Assembly: GCA_964600615.1 (NCBI GenBank)
Contig: CAZRJK010000001.1
Span: 62,001 to 126,000, forward strand
DNA: 64,000 nt
Origin: RUG11198 sp964600615
GTDB lineage: Bacteria > Bacillota_I > Bacilli_A > RF39 > UBA660
Direction: 5' to 3'
In this document: positions 50,544 to 58,631 of the stretch, piece after piece
Position numbering within the stretch: position 1 is the stretch's first letter
How the letters are laid out: each line of letters starts with the position of its first letter
Position numbers and translations under genes: made by a program
The notes under the pieces: generated by a model
Seen by the model: only the letters and a program-made list of their open reading frames with translations
Databases searched by the model: none
Told to the model about the DNA's origin: nothing

Positions 50544-51269
50544 ATGAAAAAGATAACCATAATAGCAGGACCATGTGCCGTAGAAAGTGAAGAACAAATA
50601 ATAAGAATAGCAAAACAATTAAAAGAATTAGGAGTAGACTACCTAAGGGGAGGAGCCTTTAAACCCAGAACCGAACCCGATAGTTTTCAAGGATTAGGAG
50701 ATAAAGGAATAGAATACTTAATAAAAGCAAAAAAAGAAACAGGTTTACCTATCGTAACAGAATTAATGACTATAGAACAAGTAAAAAAATATGCTAAAGA
50801 CATAGATATAATCCAAATAGGTAGTAGAAACATGTATAACTATGAATTACTAAAATATTTAAGAAAATATAATAACAAAGTATTATTAAAAAGAGGATTA
50901 AGTGCTACTTATAAAGAATGGATAGGAGCAGCTAAATATATAAATAATGATAAATTTGTAATATTATGTGAAAGAGGAATAAGAAGTTTTGATAATACCA
51001 CTAGAAATGTTCTAGATCTTCAAGCAGTACCTTATATAAAGAAAAATACCAAATATAAAATAATAGTAGACCCTAGTCATGCAGCAGGAAATAGATATAT
51101 GATAGAACCAATGTCCCTAGCTGCGATAGCATCAGGAGCAGATGGTCTAATGATAGAAGTACATGATAAACCAGATGAATCATTTTGTGATAAAGAGCAA
51201 GCAATTAGTATTAAAGAATTTAAAAATATTTTAGAAAAAATCAAAAAAACACTTGATTTTAAATTTTAA
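50544..51269 (+). CDS. aroF: 3-deoxy-7-phosphoheptulonate (DAHP) synthase, short type
   Basis: 241 residues. A TIM-barrel enzyme joining phosphoenolpyruvate and erythrose-4-phosphate at the entry to the shikimate pathway. Motifs: AGPCAVES, RGGAFKPRTEPDSFQG, QIGSRNMYNYELL, LLKRG, CERGIR and VDPSHAAGNR. This is the AroA-beta/KDO8P-like type without the ACT or chorismate-mutase regulatory domain, so it is probably not feedback-inhibited through a fused domain. No other shikimate gene is in the window. Confidence 0.94.
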   Translation: MKKITIIAGPCAVESEEQIIRIAKQLKELGVDYLRGGAFKPRTEPDSFQGLGDKGIEYLIKAKKETGLPIVTELMTIEQVKKYAKDIDIIQIGSRNMYNYELLKYLRKYNNKVLLKRGLSATYKEWIGAAKYINNDKFVILCERGIRSFDNTTRNVLDLQAVPYIKKNTKYKIIVDPSHAAGNRYMIEPMSLAAIASGADGLMIEVHDKPDESFCDKEQAISIKEFKNILEKIKKTLDFKF

Positions 51270-51311
51270 AAGTATATAATGGTATATATTTCTTTTTAAA
51301 GGGGCGAGATT

Positions 51312-51416
51312 ATGATAAAAAATAATCTAAAAACATATAATCTGATTTATACCATAAAATCATTCTGTATGAATGATATTTACTGTGCAAATAAAGGAAA
51401 TAATAGGAACGTGTAA
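51312..51416 (+). CDS. Possible 34-residue leader ORF upstream of rel
   Basis: ATG at 51312 follows AAAGGGGCGAG. The ORF ends TAA at 51414-51416, inside the 5' arm of the terminator hairpin at 51409-51442. Translation to the stop would place a ribosome over that arm and could prevent termination. It may equally be a chance ORF in a structured leader. Confidence 0.35.
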   Translation: MIKNNLKTYNLIYTIKSFCMNDIYCANKGNNRNV

Positions 51417-51442
51417 AGTCTGTAAAAGACTTGCACGTTTTT
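51409..51442 (+). terminator. Attenuator-type hairpin in the rel leader
   Basis: ACGTGTAAAGTC / GACTTGCACGT near-perfect stem, loop TGTAAAA, then T5, ending about 20 nt before the rel start. Further hairpins precede it: TGGTATA / TATACCA around 51281-51354, AGATTAT / ATAATCT, ATCATTC / GAATGAT. Confidence 0.7.
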
Positions 51443-51463
51443 AATTTTATAGGAGGTATATAT

Positions 51464-52903
51464 ATGAAAGAATTAACTCTAAATGATTTACTTGAAAATA
51501 TAAAGAATTATTCTAAAGAGGATATAGAAACAATAGAAAGATGTTATAACTATGCTAAAGACTTACATGAAGGACAATATAGACAAAGTGGAGAACCATA
51601 TATAAGTCACCCATTACAAGTAGCATATATTTTATCAGATATGCATGCCGATAGAGATACTATTTGTGCTGGATTATTACATGATACATTAGAAGATACA
51701 AAAGCTACTAAAGAAGAAATAGCCCATGATTTTAATATAGATATAGCAAACCTAGTAGATGGAGTAACTAAAATAAGTAAATTAAATTTTTCTAGTAAAG
51801 ATGATGAAAATGTAGCTAATACTAGAAAGATAATTACTAGTATAACCTCTGATGTAAGAATAATAATAATCAAATTAGCAGATAGACTTCATAATATGAG
51901 AACTCTACAATATAAAACAACTTTTAAACAAAAAGAAAATTCTATGGAAACAATGGATATCTTCGTACCACTAGCTTATTATATAGGAGCATATCGAATA
52001 AAAAGTGAATTAGAAGACTTATCACTAAAATATCTTTATCCCGATAAATATAAAAGAATAGAAGAAATACAGCACCAAATAGAAATAGATAGTGCTAGTT
52101 GCTTACAAGAAATGTTACAAACAATAACAAAAGTCCAAAGTAATGAAAAGATACCTACCACAATAAAAGTAAGAACCAAAAATATCTATGGTATTTATAA
52201 AAGATTAAATGAAGGAGAAAAATTATCTGATATTCATGATTTATTAGCCCTAAAAATAATGGTCGATAACAAACCAAATTGCTATCAAACACTAGGCCTA
52301 ATTCATGAACAATATCATCCAATAAATGATAAATTTAAAGATTATATCTGTAACCCCAAAACAAATATGTATAGAAGCCTACATACTACAGTCTTTGGCC
52401 CCGAAGATAGATTAGTCCAAACCCAAATAAGAACCTTTGATATGGATAAAGTAGCTTCCTTTGGATTATCAGCATACTGGGATATTAAAAAAGGTGATGT
52501 TAGAAATACCATGCAAGAAGATTTAAAAAATAAATATCAATTCTTTAAATCACTAGTTGAAATAAATAGAGTATTTGCTGATAATCAAGATTTTGTAAGA
52601 CAAGTAAAACTAGAATTATTCGCAGATAAAGTATATGTCTATACCACAAATGGTAATATTATAGAATTACCTAAAGGCTCTACTGTGATAGATCTTGCTT
52701 ACAAACTAGGATCAAGCATCGGAAATACTATGGTAGCAGCAATCGTAAACGATAGAGTAGTAGAACCAGATTATATCCTAAAAAATAAAGATAGAGTAAG
52801 AATAATTACAGATATCATGTCCTTTGGACCAAGAGAAGAATGGCTAGATATAGTTCAAACAACAAAAGCCAAAAGAAAAATAAGAGAGTTTAATAATAAA
52901 TAA
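51464..52903 (+). CDS. rel: Rel/SpoT-like (p)ppGpp enzyme, short, synthetase site altered
   Basis: 479 residues from ATG 51464 with AGGAGG upstream. The hydrolase domain is complete: ISHPLQVA, LLHDTLED (His73, Asp74) and ADRLHNMRTL. The synthetase domain retains SDIHDLLALK, KFKDYICNPKTNMYRSLHTTV and QIRT, but the usual catalytic Glu of E-x-QIRT is Gln (VQTQIRT, Gln319) and AAHW is SAYW. A TGS domain (about 390-450) follows; the Zn-finger and ACT/RRM domains of full Rel (about 730 residues) are missing. It may act mainly as a hydrolase. Confidence 0.87.
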   Translation: MKELTLNDLLENIKNYSKEDIETIERCYNYAKDLHEGQYRQSGEPYISHPLQVAYILSDMHADRDTICAGLLHDTLEDTKATKEEIAHDFNIDIANLVDGVTKISKLNFSSKDDENVANTRKIITSITSDVRIIIIKLADRLHNMRTLQYKTTFKQKENSMETMDIFVPLAYYIGAYRIKSELEDLSLKYLYPDKYKRIEEIQHQIEIDSASCLQEMLQTITKVQSNEKIPTTIKVRTKNIYGIYKRLNEGEKLSDIHDLLALKIMVDNKPNCYQTLGLIHEQYHPINDKFKDYICNPKTNMYRSLHTTVFGPEDRLVQTQIRTFDMDKVASFGLSAYWDIKKGDVRNTMQEDLKNKYQFFKSLVEINRVFADNQDFVRQVKLELFADKVYVYTTNGNIIELPKGSTVIDLAYKLGSSIGNTMVAAIVNDRVVEPDYILKNKDRVRIITDIMSFGPREEWLDIVQTTKAKRKIREFNNK

Positions 52904-52920
52904 TAAAATATTCAAAAAAA

Positions 52921-52976
52921 TAAAAGAGACATAATCAAACATTATGTCTCTTTTACCTTGAAAAATAAGGTTTTTT
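52921..52976 (+). terminator. Double-hairpin terminator
   Basis: 15-bp stem TAAAAGAGACATAAT / ATTATGTCTCTTTTA, followed by a small CCTT / AAGG hairpin and T6. Confidence 0.75.
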
Positions 52977-52996
52977 GAGACAAAAAAGTCAAAACA

Positions 52997-53005
52997 TGAT
53001 ACACT
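52997..53005 (+). promoter_or_regulatory. Extended -10 of the InlB-repeat gene
   Basis: TGATACACT with TTGAGA (52975-52980) 19 nt upstream; AGGAG precedes the ATG at 53029. Confidence 0.4.
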
Positions 53006-53028
53006 ATATTTAATAATAGGAGTGTCAG

Positions 53029-54819
53029 ATGAGAAGAAGAAAAGAAAAAAAATTTAATCCCATTACAATCTATATAACACTAAGCTCTTTATGTGTTGTA
53101 TTTTTAACTGTGGGCTTTTCAGCACTTCAATCAGAATTAAGCCTATCTGACATAAGCGCAATAGTTAGACCCCAAAAAGATATTAGAATTACCAGTACCA
53201 CTTATCATACATCAACTAATTCTGGAACTATTTCAAATCTAGACTATAACGTTGATAATATTAATGGAACTATAAATCTACCAAACTCTAATTCTACAGT
53301 ATCATACACTGTTACTGTAACTAATATAGGTAATACTGAAGTAGGCTTTTCCAATGTATTATTATCAGATTCTAGATTAGATTATGATATATCAGGATAT
53401 ACCGAAGGAACCAAATTATGTGATGATAACGATAACACAACCTGTAAATTAGGCTCAGTAACCACTTTTACTATTACAATAAAATATAAAAGTGGAGCCT
53501 CAATAACTAATAGCGATATTGACTTTATCGCTACCTTTGATTTCAAAAACGTTTATACTATAACTTATATGAATATGTCAAACACAACCAACTATCCAAA
53601 AAATATCTTAGAAGGAGAAACATTAACAGTTACTTTCTCTAATGATGTACCACCAACTATAAAAATAAAAAGAGGGGATAATACTACTTTGCCAGCAGGA
53701 ACATATACCTATGTAACAAGTGGTAACAATAAAATATTAACTGTACCTAACGTAACCTCTGATTTAATAATTGATAGAGATTATGCTATAACTTATATCC
53801 TAAATGGAGGAACTAACCATCAAGATAATCCAACTAGTTATGCCCAAAGCGATAACATTACCTTAAAAGATCCTACCTATGCAGGAAATAGATTTGATGG
53901 TTGGTATCTAAATAGTGGCTTTACAGGAACAAGAATAATTTCCACTACCCAGTTAAGTGGAACAGCAACCCTATATGCCAAATGGATACCAGAATATACC
54001 ATAACCTATACATTATATGGAGGTACTAATAACAATAATAACCCAACAGGATATATTCAAACTGATAATATAGCTATCCAAAATCCAATTCAATCAGGCT
54101 ATATCTTTGCCGGCTGGTATCTTAACTCAAGTTATACAGGCTCAATTATAACAAATACCAATCAATTAAGCGGTAATGTCACATTACATGCTAAATGGGT
54201 ACCAATATTTAATATAACATATCAACTAAATGGAGGAACTAATCCCAATAATCAAATAACAGAATTCTCTGAACTATTAAATGAAACAATATTAAATCCA
54301 ACTAACCCCCATGATGCCACCTTTGATGGCTGGTATCAAAGTAGTGGATTAACAGGAACCAGAATAAATACTACTAGTCAATTAAATAGCAATACATTAT
54401 TATATGCTAAATGGATTAGTAGTATAACTAACATGAATTTTGATACTACAACAAATAGATTTAATTCAACTAATGTAAGTGGTGTAAAAACCGCAAATTT
54501 AAGCAACACATCTTATAGATATACCCAGAATAGTGCTAATATAACCATTAACGCAATTAATATATCAATGACATATAGCCTAAGTAATGGTAGTAAAGAT
54601 GGTTATATAACATGTACTATAACAAGTAATTCGCCAGGATTTACAACATCGACAGGGGAAATTCACATACCCAAAAGTGGAACATCAGCAGATACAACTA
54701 TAACTATGAATACCCCAATTCAACCCAGCTATAACTATACAATAAGTTTCAATAAAAGAACTGGTGATAATAATGGTAAAATAAATATCAATGGAATATC
54801 ATTTCAAATAAATCCATAA
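53029..54819 (+). CDS. Surface protein with InlB-type B repeats
   Basis: 596 residues. A basic start and one membrane/signal segment (about 12-33), a DUF11-like beta domain (VSYTVTVTNIGNTEVGFSNV), then three InlB B repeats (about 255-475), each starting ITY-LNGGTN and ending GWY...TLYAKW. A C-terminal beta domain with KTANLSNTSYRYTQ follows. There is no LPxTG motif or C-terminal membrane tail, so it is either secreted or held by the uncleaved N-terminal segment. Likely host- or cell-surface binding. Confidence 0.88.
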   Translation: MRRRKEKKFNPITIYITLSSLCVVFLTVGFSALQSELSLSDISAIVRPQKDIRITSTTYHTSTNSGTISNLDYNVDNINGTINLPNSNSTVSYTVTVTNIGNTEVGFSNVLLSDSRLDYDISGYTEGTKLCDDNDNTTCKLGSVTTFTITIKYKSGASITNSDIDFIATFDFKNVYTITYMNMSNTTNYPKNILEGETLTVTFSNDVPPTIKIKRGDNTTLPAGTYTYVTSGNNKILTVPNVTSDLIIDRDYAITYILNGGTNHQDNPTSYAQSDNITLKDPTYAGNRFDGWYLNSGFTGTRIISTTQLSGTATLYAKWIPEYTITYTLYGGTNNNNNPTGYIQTDNIAIQNPIQSGYIFAGWYLNSSYTGSIITNTNQLSGNVTLHAKWVPIFNITYQLNGGTNPNNQITEFSELLNETILNPTNPHDATFDGWYQSSGLTGTRINTTSQLNSNTLLYAKWISSITNMNFDTTTNRFNSTNVSGVKTANLSNTSYRYTQNSANITINAINISMTYSLSNGSKDGYITCTITSNSPGFTTSTGEIHIPKSGTSADTTITMNTPIQPSYNYTISFNKRTGDNNGKININGISFQINP

Positions 54820-54822
54820 CTA

Positions 54823-54854
54823 AATAGATATAGATAACTATATCTATTTTTTAT
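54823..54854 (+). terminator. Terminator, copy 1 of a 32-bp duplication
   Basis: AATAGATATAG-ATAA-CTATATCTATTTTTT hairpin. It matches 55910-55941 at 31 of 32 bases. Confidence 0.9.
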
Positions 54855-54869
54855 TAACAATTACAATAT

Positions 54870-54898
54870 TTGACATTATAAAAAAAATATGTTAACAT
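54870..54898 (+). promoter_or_regulatory. Promoter of the Zn-protease gene
   Basis: TTGACA (54870-54875), 17-nt spacer, TAACAT (54893-54898) with TG extension. Confidence 0.7.
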
Positions 54899-54925
54899 AA
54901 GCAACCGTTAAAGAAGGGGGATTCT

Positions 54926-55903
54926 ATGGGATTAATAAAAATATGTTATACATTAAATGAAAACAAACCATATGATTTTAAAGTTGTACTAAATAAACCA
55001 ATTTTAGAAAAGAAACATAACAAAGTAGATTACACTAAAATAAAATCAAACACTTTAGAAGAAGAAATTAGATTATTTTCTAAAAAGTTAATAGAATCTT
55101 TTGATGAAAAAGATCTAACTAACTTTTATAATAATATTAATAGTTTAGAAATAATACTTGATCAAAAATATGAAGGAAATGCAAACGCTTATGTTGCAAA
55201 TATCAATAAAATTTTCTTAGAAAAAAAACTTGCAAAAGAAACAGTGTTTCATGAATTATTTCATTTAGCTAGTTCTGTTTGTAAAGATAATGTAACATAT
55301 TGTGGATTTACTCAATGGAGCAATGGAGTTCGTTTAGGTATTGGTTTAACAGAAGGATATACAGAATTATTAAGAGAAAGATATTTTGGTCATGATAATT
55401 GTGGACAAGCTTATGAATATGATGAATTATTTGCAGAATTAACAGAAGCAATCATTGGTAAAGAAAAAATGACTAAACTATATTTAAATGCAAACTTAAA
55501 AGGATTAATAGAAGAATTAAATAAATATAGTACCAAAGAAGAAATAATGAATTTTATCGCCAAAACAGACTTTATCAATACTCATAAATTCAAAAAACCA
55601 AACTATTTAGAAGATAGAATTACTACAAAAATGTTAATAGAATCATATAAAAGTGTTAAAAGATATTTATTAAAAACATACTTAAAGAAATTTTTAGAAG
55701 AAATAAAAGAAAATAAAGAAGATCAATTAAAATCATTAGAAATAACAACACAATTTTGTAATTATTTAGATAATTTAACAAGTAATAATATTGTGGTTGA
55801 TAAAAAAACAGGTAAAGAAGTAGAATTATTACCACCACAAGAAATAAATAAAGAATTAGCAAAAGCAACTGGTAACAAAAAAATAAAATTTTATAATGTA
55901 TAA
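54926..55903 (+). CDS. Putative zinc metalloprotease in a terminator-flanked cassette
   Basis: 325 residues, start after GAAGGGGG. TVFHELFHLAS is an HExxH zinc site and GLTEGYTELL about 40 residues later supplies a Glu third ligand, the gluzincin pattern. No signal peptide or membrane segment, so it is cytoplasmic or non-classically released. The C-terminal part is helical. The gene with its own promoter lies between two copies of a terminator. Its target is unknown. Confidence 0.8.
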   Translation: MGLIKICYTLNENKPYDFKVVLNKPILEKKHNKVDYTKIKSNTLEEEIRLFSKKLIESFDEKDLTNFYNNINSLEIILDQKYEGNANAYVANINKIFLEKKLAKETVFHELFHLASSVCKDNVTYCGFTQWSNGVRLGIGLTEGYTELLRERYFGHDNCGQAYEYDELFAELTEAIIGKEKMTKLYLNANLKGLIEELNKYSTKEEIMNFIAKTDFINTHKFKKPNYLEDRITTKMLIESYKSVKRYLLKTYLKKFLEEIKENKEDQLKSLEITTQFCNYLDNLTSNNIVVDKKTGKEVELLPPQEINKELAKATGNKKIKFYNV

Positions 55904-55909
55904 ATCAAG

Positions 55910-55941
55910 AATAGATATAGGTAACTATATCTATTTTTTAT
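55910..55941 (+). terminator. Terminator, copy 2 of a 32-bp duplication
   Basis: AATAGATATAG-GTAA-CTATATCTATTTTTT, 31/32 identical to 54823-54854. Confidence 0.9.
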
Positions 55942-55965
55942 CATACAATATTATAGGTGATTATA

Positions 55966-57165
55966 ATGAATAATAAATTAATAGGAGTAGTTATAGATCC
56001 AGGCCATGGAGGAGTAGATTCTGGAGCCTTAGGCAATAACCAACAAGAAAAAGATTATTCCTTAAAAATATCTAAATATATGTATGATAGATTTAAAGAA
56101 TTAGGAATACCCGTAGCAATAACTAGAGAGGAAGATATAACTCTAAATCCTACTGATAGAGTAAACAAAATATTATCATCATTTGGTAATAATAAAGATG
56201 TAATAGTAATATCTAACCATTTAAATTCAGGAGGAGGAACAGGAGCAGAAGTAATTTATGCCTTAAGAAATAATAATACCCTTGCTAATAGTATTTTAGA
56301 TAACATAAAACAAACAGGCCAAAAAACAAGAAAAACCTATCAAAGAAGATTACCATCTAATATGACTAAAGATTATTATTTTATTCATAGAAATACAGGT
56401 AATACAGAACCCTTAATAGTAGAATATGGCTTCATAGATGATAAAAACAACATCGATTTTCTAAATAATAATTACCAAGAATTAGCAGAAGCAGTGATAA
56501 AAGGAGTATTAACTTATAAAGGAATACCATATATCCCACCAACAGGAAGTTCTACTTCTACTTATACTGTAAAAAAAGGGGATACTCTATATGGAATCGC
56601 CAACAAATACAACACCACTGTGGATAACCTAAAAAAGCAAAATAATCTTACTTCTAATACTCTATCAATAGGGCAAATATTAAAAATAATACCAACTAAA
56701 TTAGAAACAGATTATATAATACAAAAAGGAGATACCCTATATTCAATTGCTAATAAATATAATACTACAGTAGATTACTTAAAAGAATTAAATAACCTAA
56801 CAACCAATATTCTAACCATAGGAGATATCTTAAAAGTACCATCAGGAAAAATTACAGAAAATATTATAGAAGATAATGAAGAATACACAGTAAAAGTAGG
56901 AGATACCCTATATTCTATTGCTAGAAAATATAATATCAGTATTGATGAATTAAAAAAAGTAAATAATAAAAATAACAATCTAGTATCTATAGGAGAAAAA
57001 CTAATAATACCTAATACTATTACAACTACTACTTATATAGTAGAAAATAAAGATACCTTATATTCAATCGCTAATAAATTTAACACTACTGTAGATAAAT
57101 TAAAAGAATTAAATAACCTAACTAATAATACATTATCAATAGGTCAAGAATTAATCATAAGATAA
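55966..57165 (+). CDS. N-acetylmuramoyl-L-alanine amidase (Amidase_3) with four LysM domains
   Basis: 399 residues from ATG 55966; the upstream GTG at 55957 belongs to the AGGTGAT site. The Amidase_3 domain (1-180) has VVIDPGHGGVDSGA, EKDYSLKI, ISNHLNSGGGTG and VEYGFIDDKNNIDFL, covering the Zn ligands and catalytic Glu. Four LysM repeats follow (about 200-245, 252-295, 308-351, 355-398), each with GDTLYSIA-like cores (KDTLYSIA in the last). There is no signal peptide, unusual for a wall hydrolase, so release by lysis, a holin or a non-classical route is implied. Confidence 0.93.
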   Translation: MNNKLIGVVIDPGHGGVDSGALGNNQQEKDYSLKISKYMYDRFKELGIPVAITREEDITLNPTDRVNKILSSFGNNKDVIVISNHLNSGGGTGAEVIYALRNNNTLANSILDNIKQTGQKTRKTYQRRLPSNMTKDYYFIHRNTGNTEPLIVEYGFIDDKNNIDFLNNNYQELAEAVIKGVLTYKGIPYIPPTGSSTSTYTVKKGDTLYGIANKYNTTVDNLKKQNNLTSNTLSIGQILKIIPTKLETDYIIQKGDTLYSIANKYNTTVDYLKELNNLTTNILTIGDILKVPSGKITENIIEDNEEYTVKVGDTLYSIARKYNISIDELKKVNNKNNNLVSIGEKLIIPNTITTTTYIVENKDTLYSIANKFNTTVDKLKELNNLTNNTLSIGQELIIR

Positions 57166-57187
57166 ATTACATAATTTATCTTTTTTT
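57159..57187 (+). terminator. Intrinsic terminator
   Basis: AAGATAAATTA / TAATTTATCTT stem across the stop codon, then T5. Confidence 0.75.
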
Positions 57188-57255
57188 AATATCTATAACC
57201 TTGAAAAATATACTTATCTTTGTTATTATATTATATAGTTTTAGGAAGTGATAAT

Positions 57256-58371
57256 ATGGTATATTTAGATTACAGTGCAACAACATTTACTAACGATAAA
57301 GTATTAGATTATTTTATAAAAATAAATAAATATTATAATGCTAACCCTAATAGTAACCATCTATTAGGAAAACAATCTAAAAGTATAATAGATAAAACAA
57401 CAAAAAAAATAAGTAAATTACTTAAAGTAAAAGAATCAGAAATAATCTATACCTCAGGTTCTTCTGAATCCAATAACTTAGCTATTAAAGGAGTAATGCT
57501 AAGAAGTAATAAAAAGCATATTATTACTACCAGCTTTGAACACTCATCAGTAGTAGCTCCTACCAATTATTTACAAAGAAATAATTATATAGTAGATATA
57601 GTTAAAACAGATAAATATGGAAGAGTAGATATAAATAATTTAAAAGAATTAATTACTAAAGACACAGCTCTAGTATCTATAACAGCAGTAAACAGTGAAA
57701 TAGGCATAATAGAACCAATAGAAAAAATAGGTAAATTCTTAAAAGCTAATTATCCAGATATTATTTATCATGTAGATCTTACTCAACTAATAACGAAAAA
57801 GATAGTAGATTTAACTAATATCGATTTAGCAAGTTTCTCTGCCCATAAATTCTATGGCATAAAAGGAGTAGGTTGCTTAATAAAGAAAGATAATATCAAA
57901 ATAGAACCAATAATTCATGGAGGAAAAAGTACTACTAACTACAGGAGTGGTACCCCTGCAACATCGCTAATCGCATCATTAGGTATTGCCCTAGAATTAG
58001 CATATAAAGATATGGATAAAAAATATAATAAAATAGTAGAGTTAAATAATTATCTAAAAGATAAATTATCTAAACTAAACAATATCCATATAAATAGCAA
58101 TGAATACTGCTTACCACATATCTTAAATTTCAGTGTAGTAGGTAAAAATCCTAATAAAATACAAGAATATTTATCAAAGAAAGATATCTATATCTCTACC
58201 CAAACAGCCTGTGCTACAGGTAGTACTATTAGTCCATCAGTATTAGCACTTACTAATAATGAAGCCTATGCTAAATCATCATTAAGAGTAAGTATATCAC
58301 ACCTAACTACTAAAAAAGAAATAGATATATTTATTAAAGAATTATCTAAATTAATAGGAAGTGATAAATAA
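57256..58371 (+). CDS. Cysteine desulfurase-like aminotransferase (NifS/IscS family)
   Basis: 371 residues; ATG 57256 follows GGAAGTGAT, and MVYLDYSATT is the classical NifS N-terminus. PLP Lys lies in SFSAHKFYGIKGVG; the His in TTSFEHSSVV and a Cys in STQTACATGS are conserved. It releases sulfur from cysteine as a persulfide. The stop overlaps the thioredoxin gene start (TAATG), a compact operon with two redox proteins and no scaffold gene (iscU/sufU), hinting at sulfur transfer through the thioredoxin-like partner. Confidence 0.92.
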   Translation: MVYLDYSATTFTNDKVLDYFIKINKYYNANPNSNHLLGKQSKSIIDKTTKKISKLLKVKESEIIYTSGSSESNNLAIKGVMLRSNKKHIITTSFEHSSVVAPTNYLQRNNYIVDIVKTDKYGRVDINNLKELITKDTALVSITAVNSEIGIIEPIEKIGKFLKANYPDIIYHVDLTQLITKKIVDLTNIDLASFSAHKFYGIKGVGCLIKKDNIKIEPIIHGGKSTTNYRSGTPATSLIASLGIALELAYKDMDKKYNKIVELNNYLKDKLSKLNNIHINSNEYCLPHILNFSVVGKNPNKIQEYLSKKDIYISTQTACATGSTISPSVLALTNNEAYAKSSLRVSISHLTTKKEIDIFIKELSKLIGSDK

Positions 58372-58631
58372 TGAAATTAATAAAAATAAGTGCTATCTGG
58401 TGTCCTAGTTGCCTTATCATGGAAAAAATATGGAAAGAAATACAAGAAGAATATAAAGACTTTGAATATATATCTTATGACTATGACCTAGATGATGAAT
58501 CAGAATTATTTAATCCAGGTAATATCTTACCAGTAATAATATTATTAAAAGATGATGAAGAAGTAATAAGATTCATTGGAGAAAAAACAAAAGAACAAAT
58601 AATAGAAGGAATAAAAAAATATGAAGAATAA
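58371..58631 (+). CDS. Thioredoxin-like protein
   Basis: 86 residues with the active site IWCPSCLIM and a conserved ILPVIILL (cis-Pro) later. Short for a thioredoxin (usually about 105). Cytoplasmic. Overlaps the genes on both sides, so it is stoichiometrically coupled to the desulfurase and to the membrane redox protein. Confidence 0.9.
   Translation: MKLIKISAIWCPSCLIMEKIWKEIQEEYKDFEYISYDYDLDDESELFNPGNILPVIILLKDDEEVIRFIGEKTKEQIIEGIKKYEE

Noticed and set aside
51281..51442. Known riboswitch or T-box in the rel leader
   Set aside because: No T-box core and no recognisable conserved core of known riboswitch classes; kept only as a structured leader.
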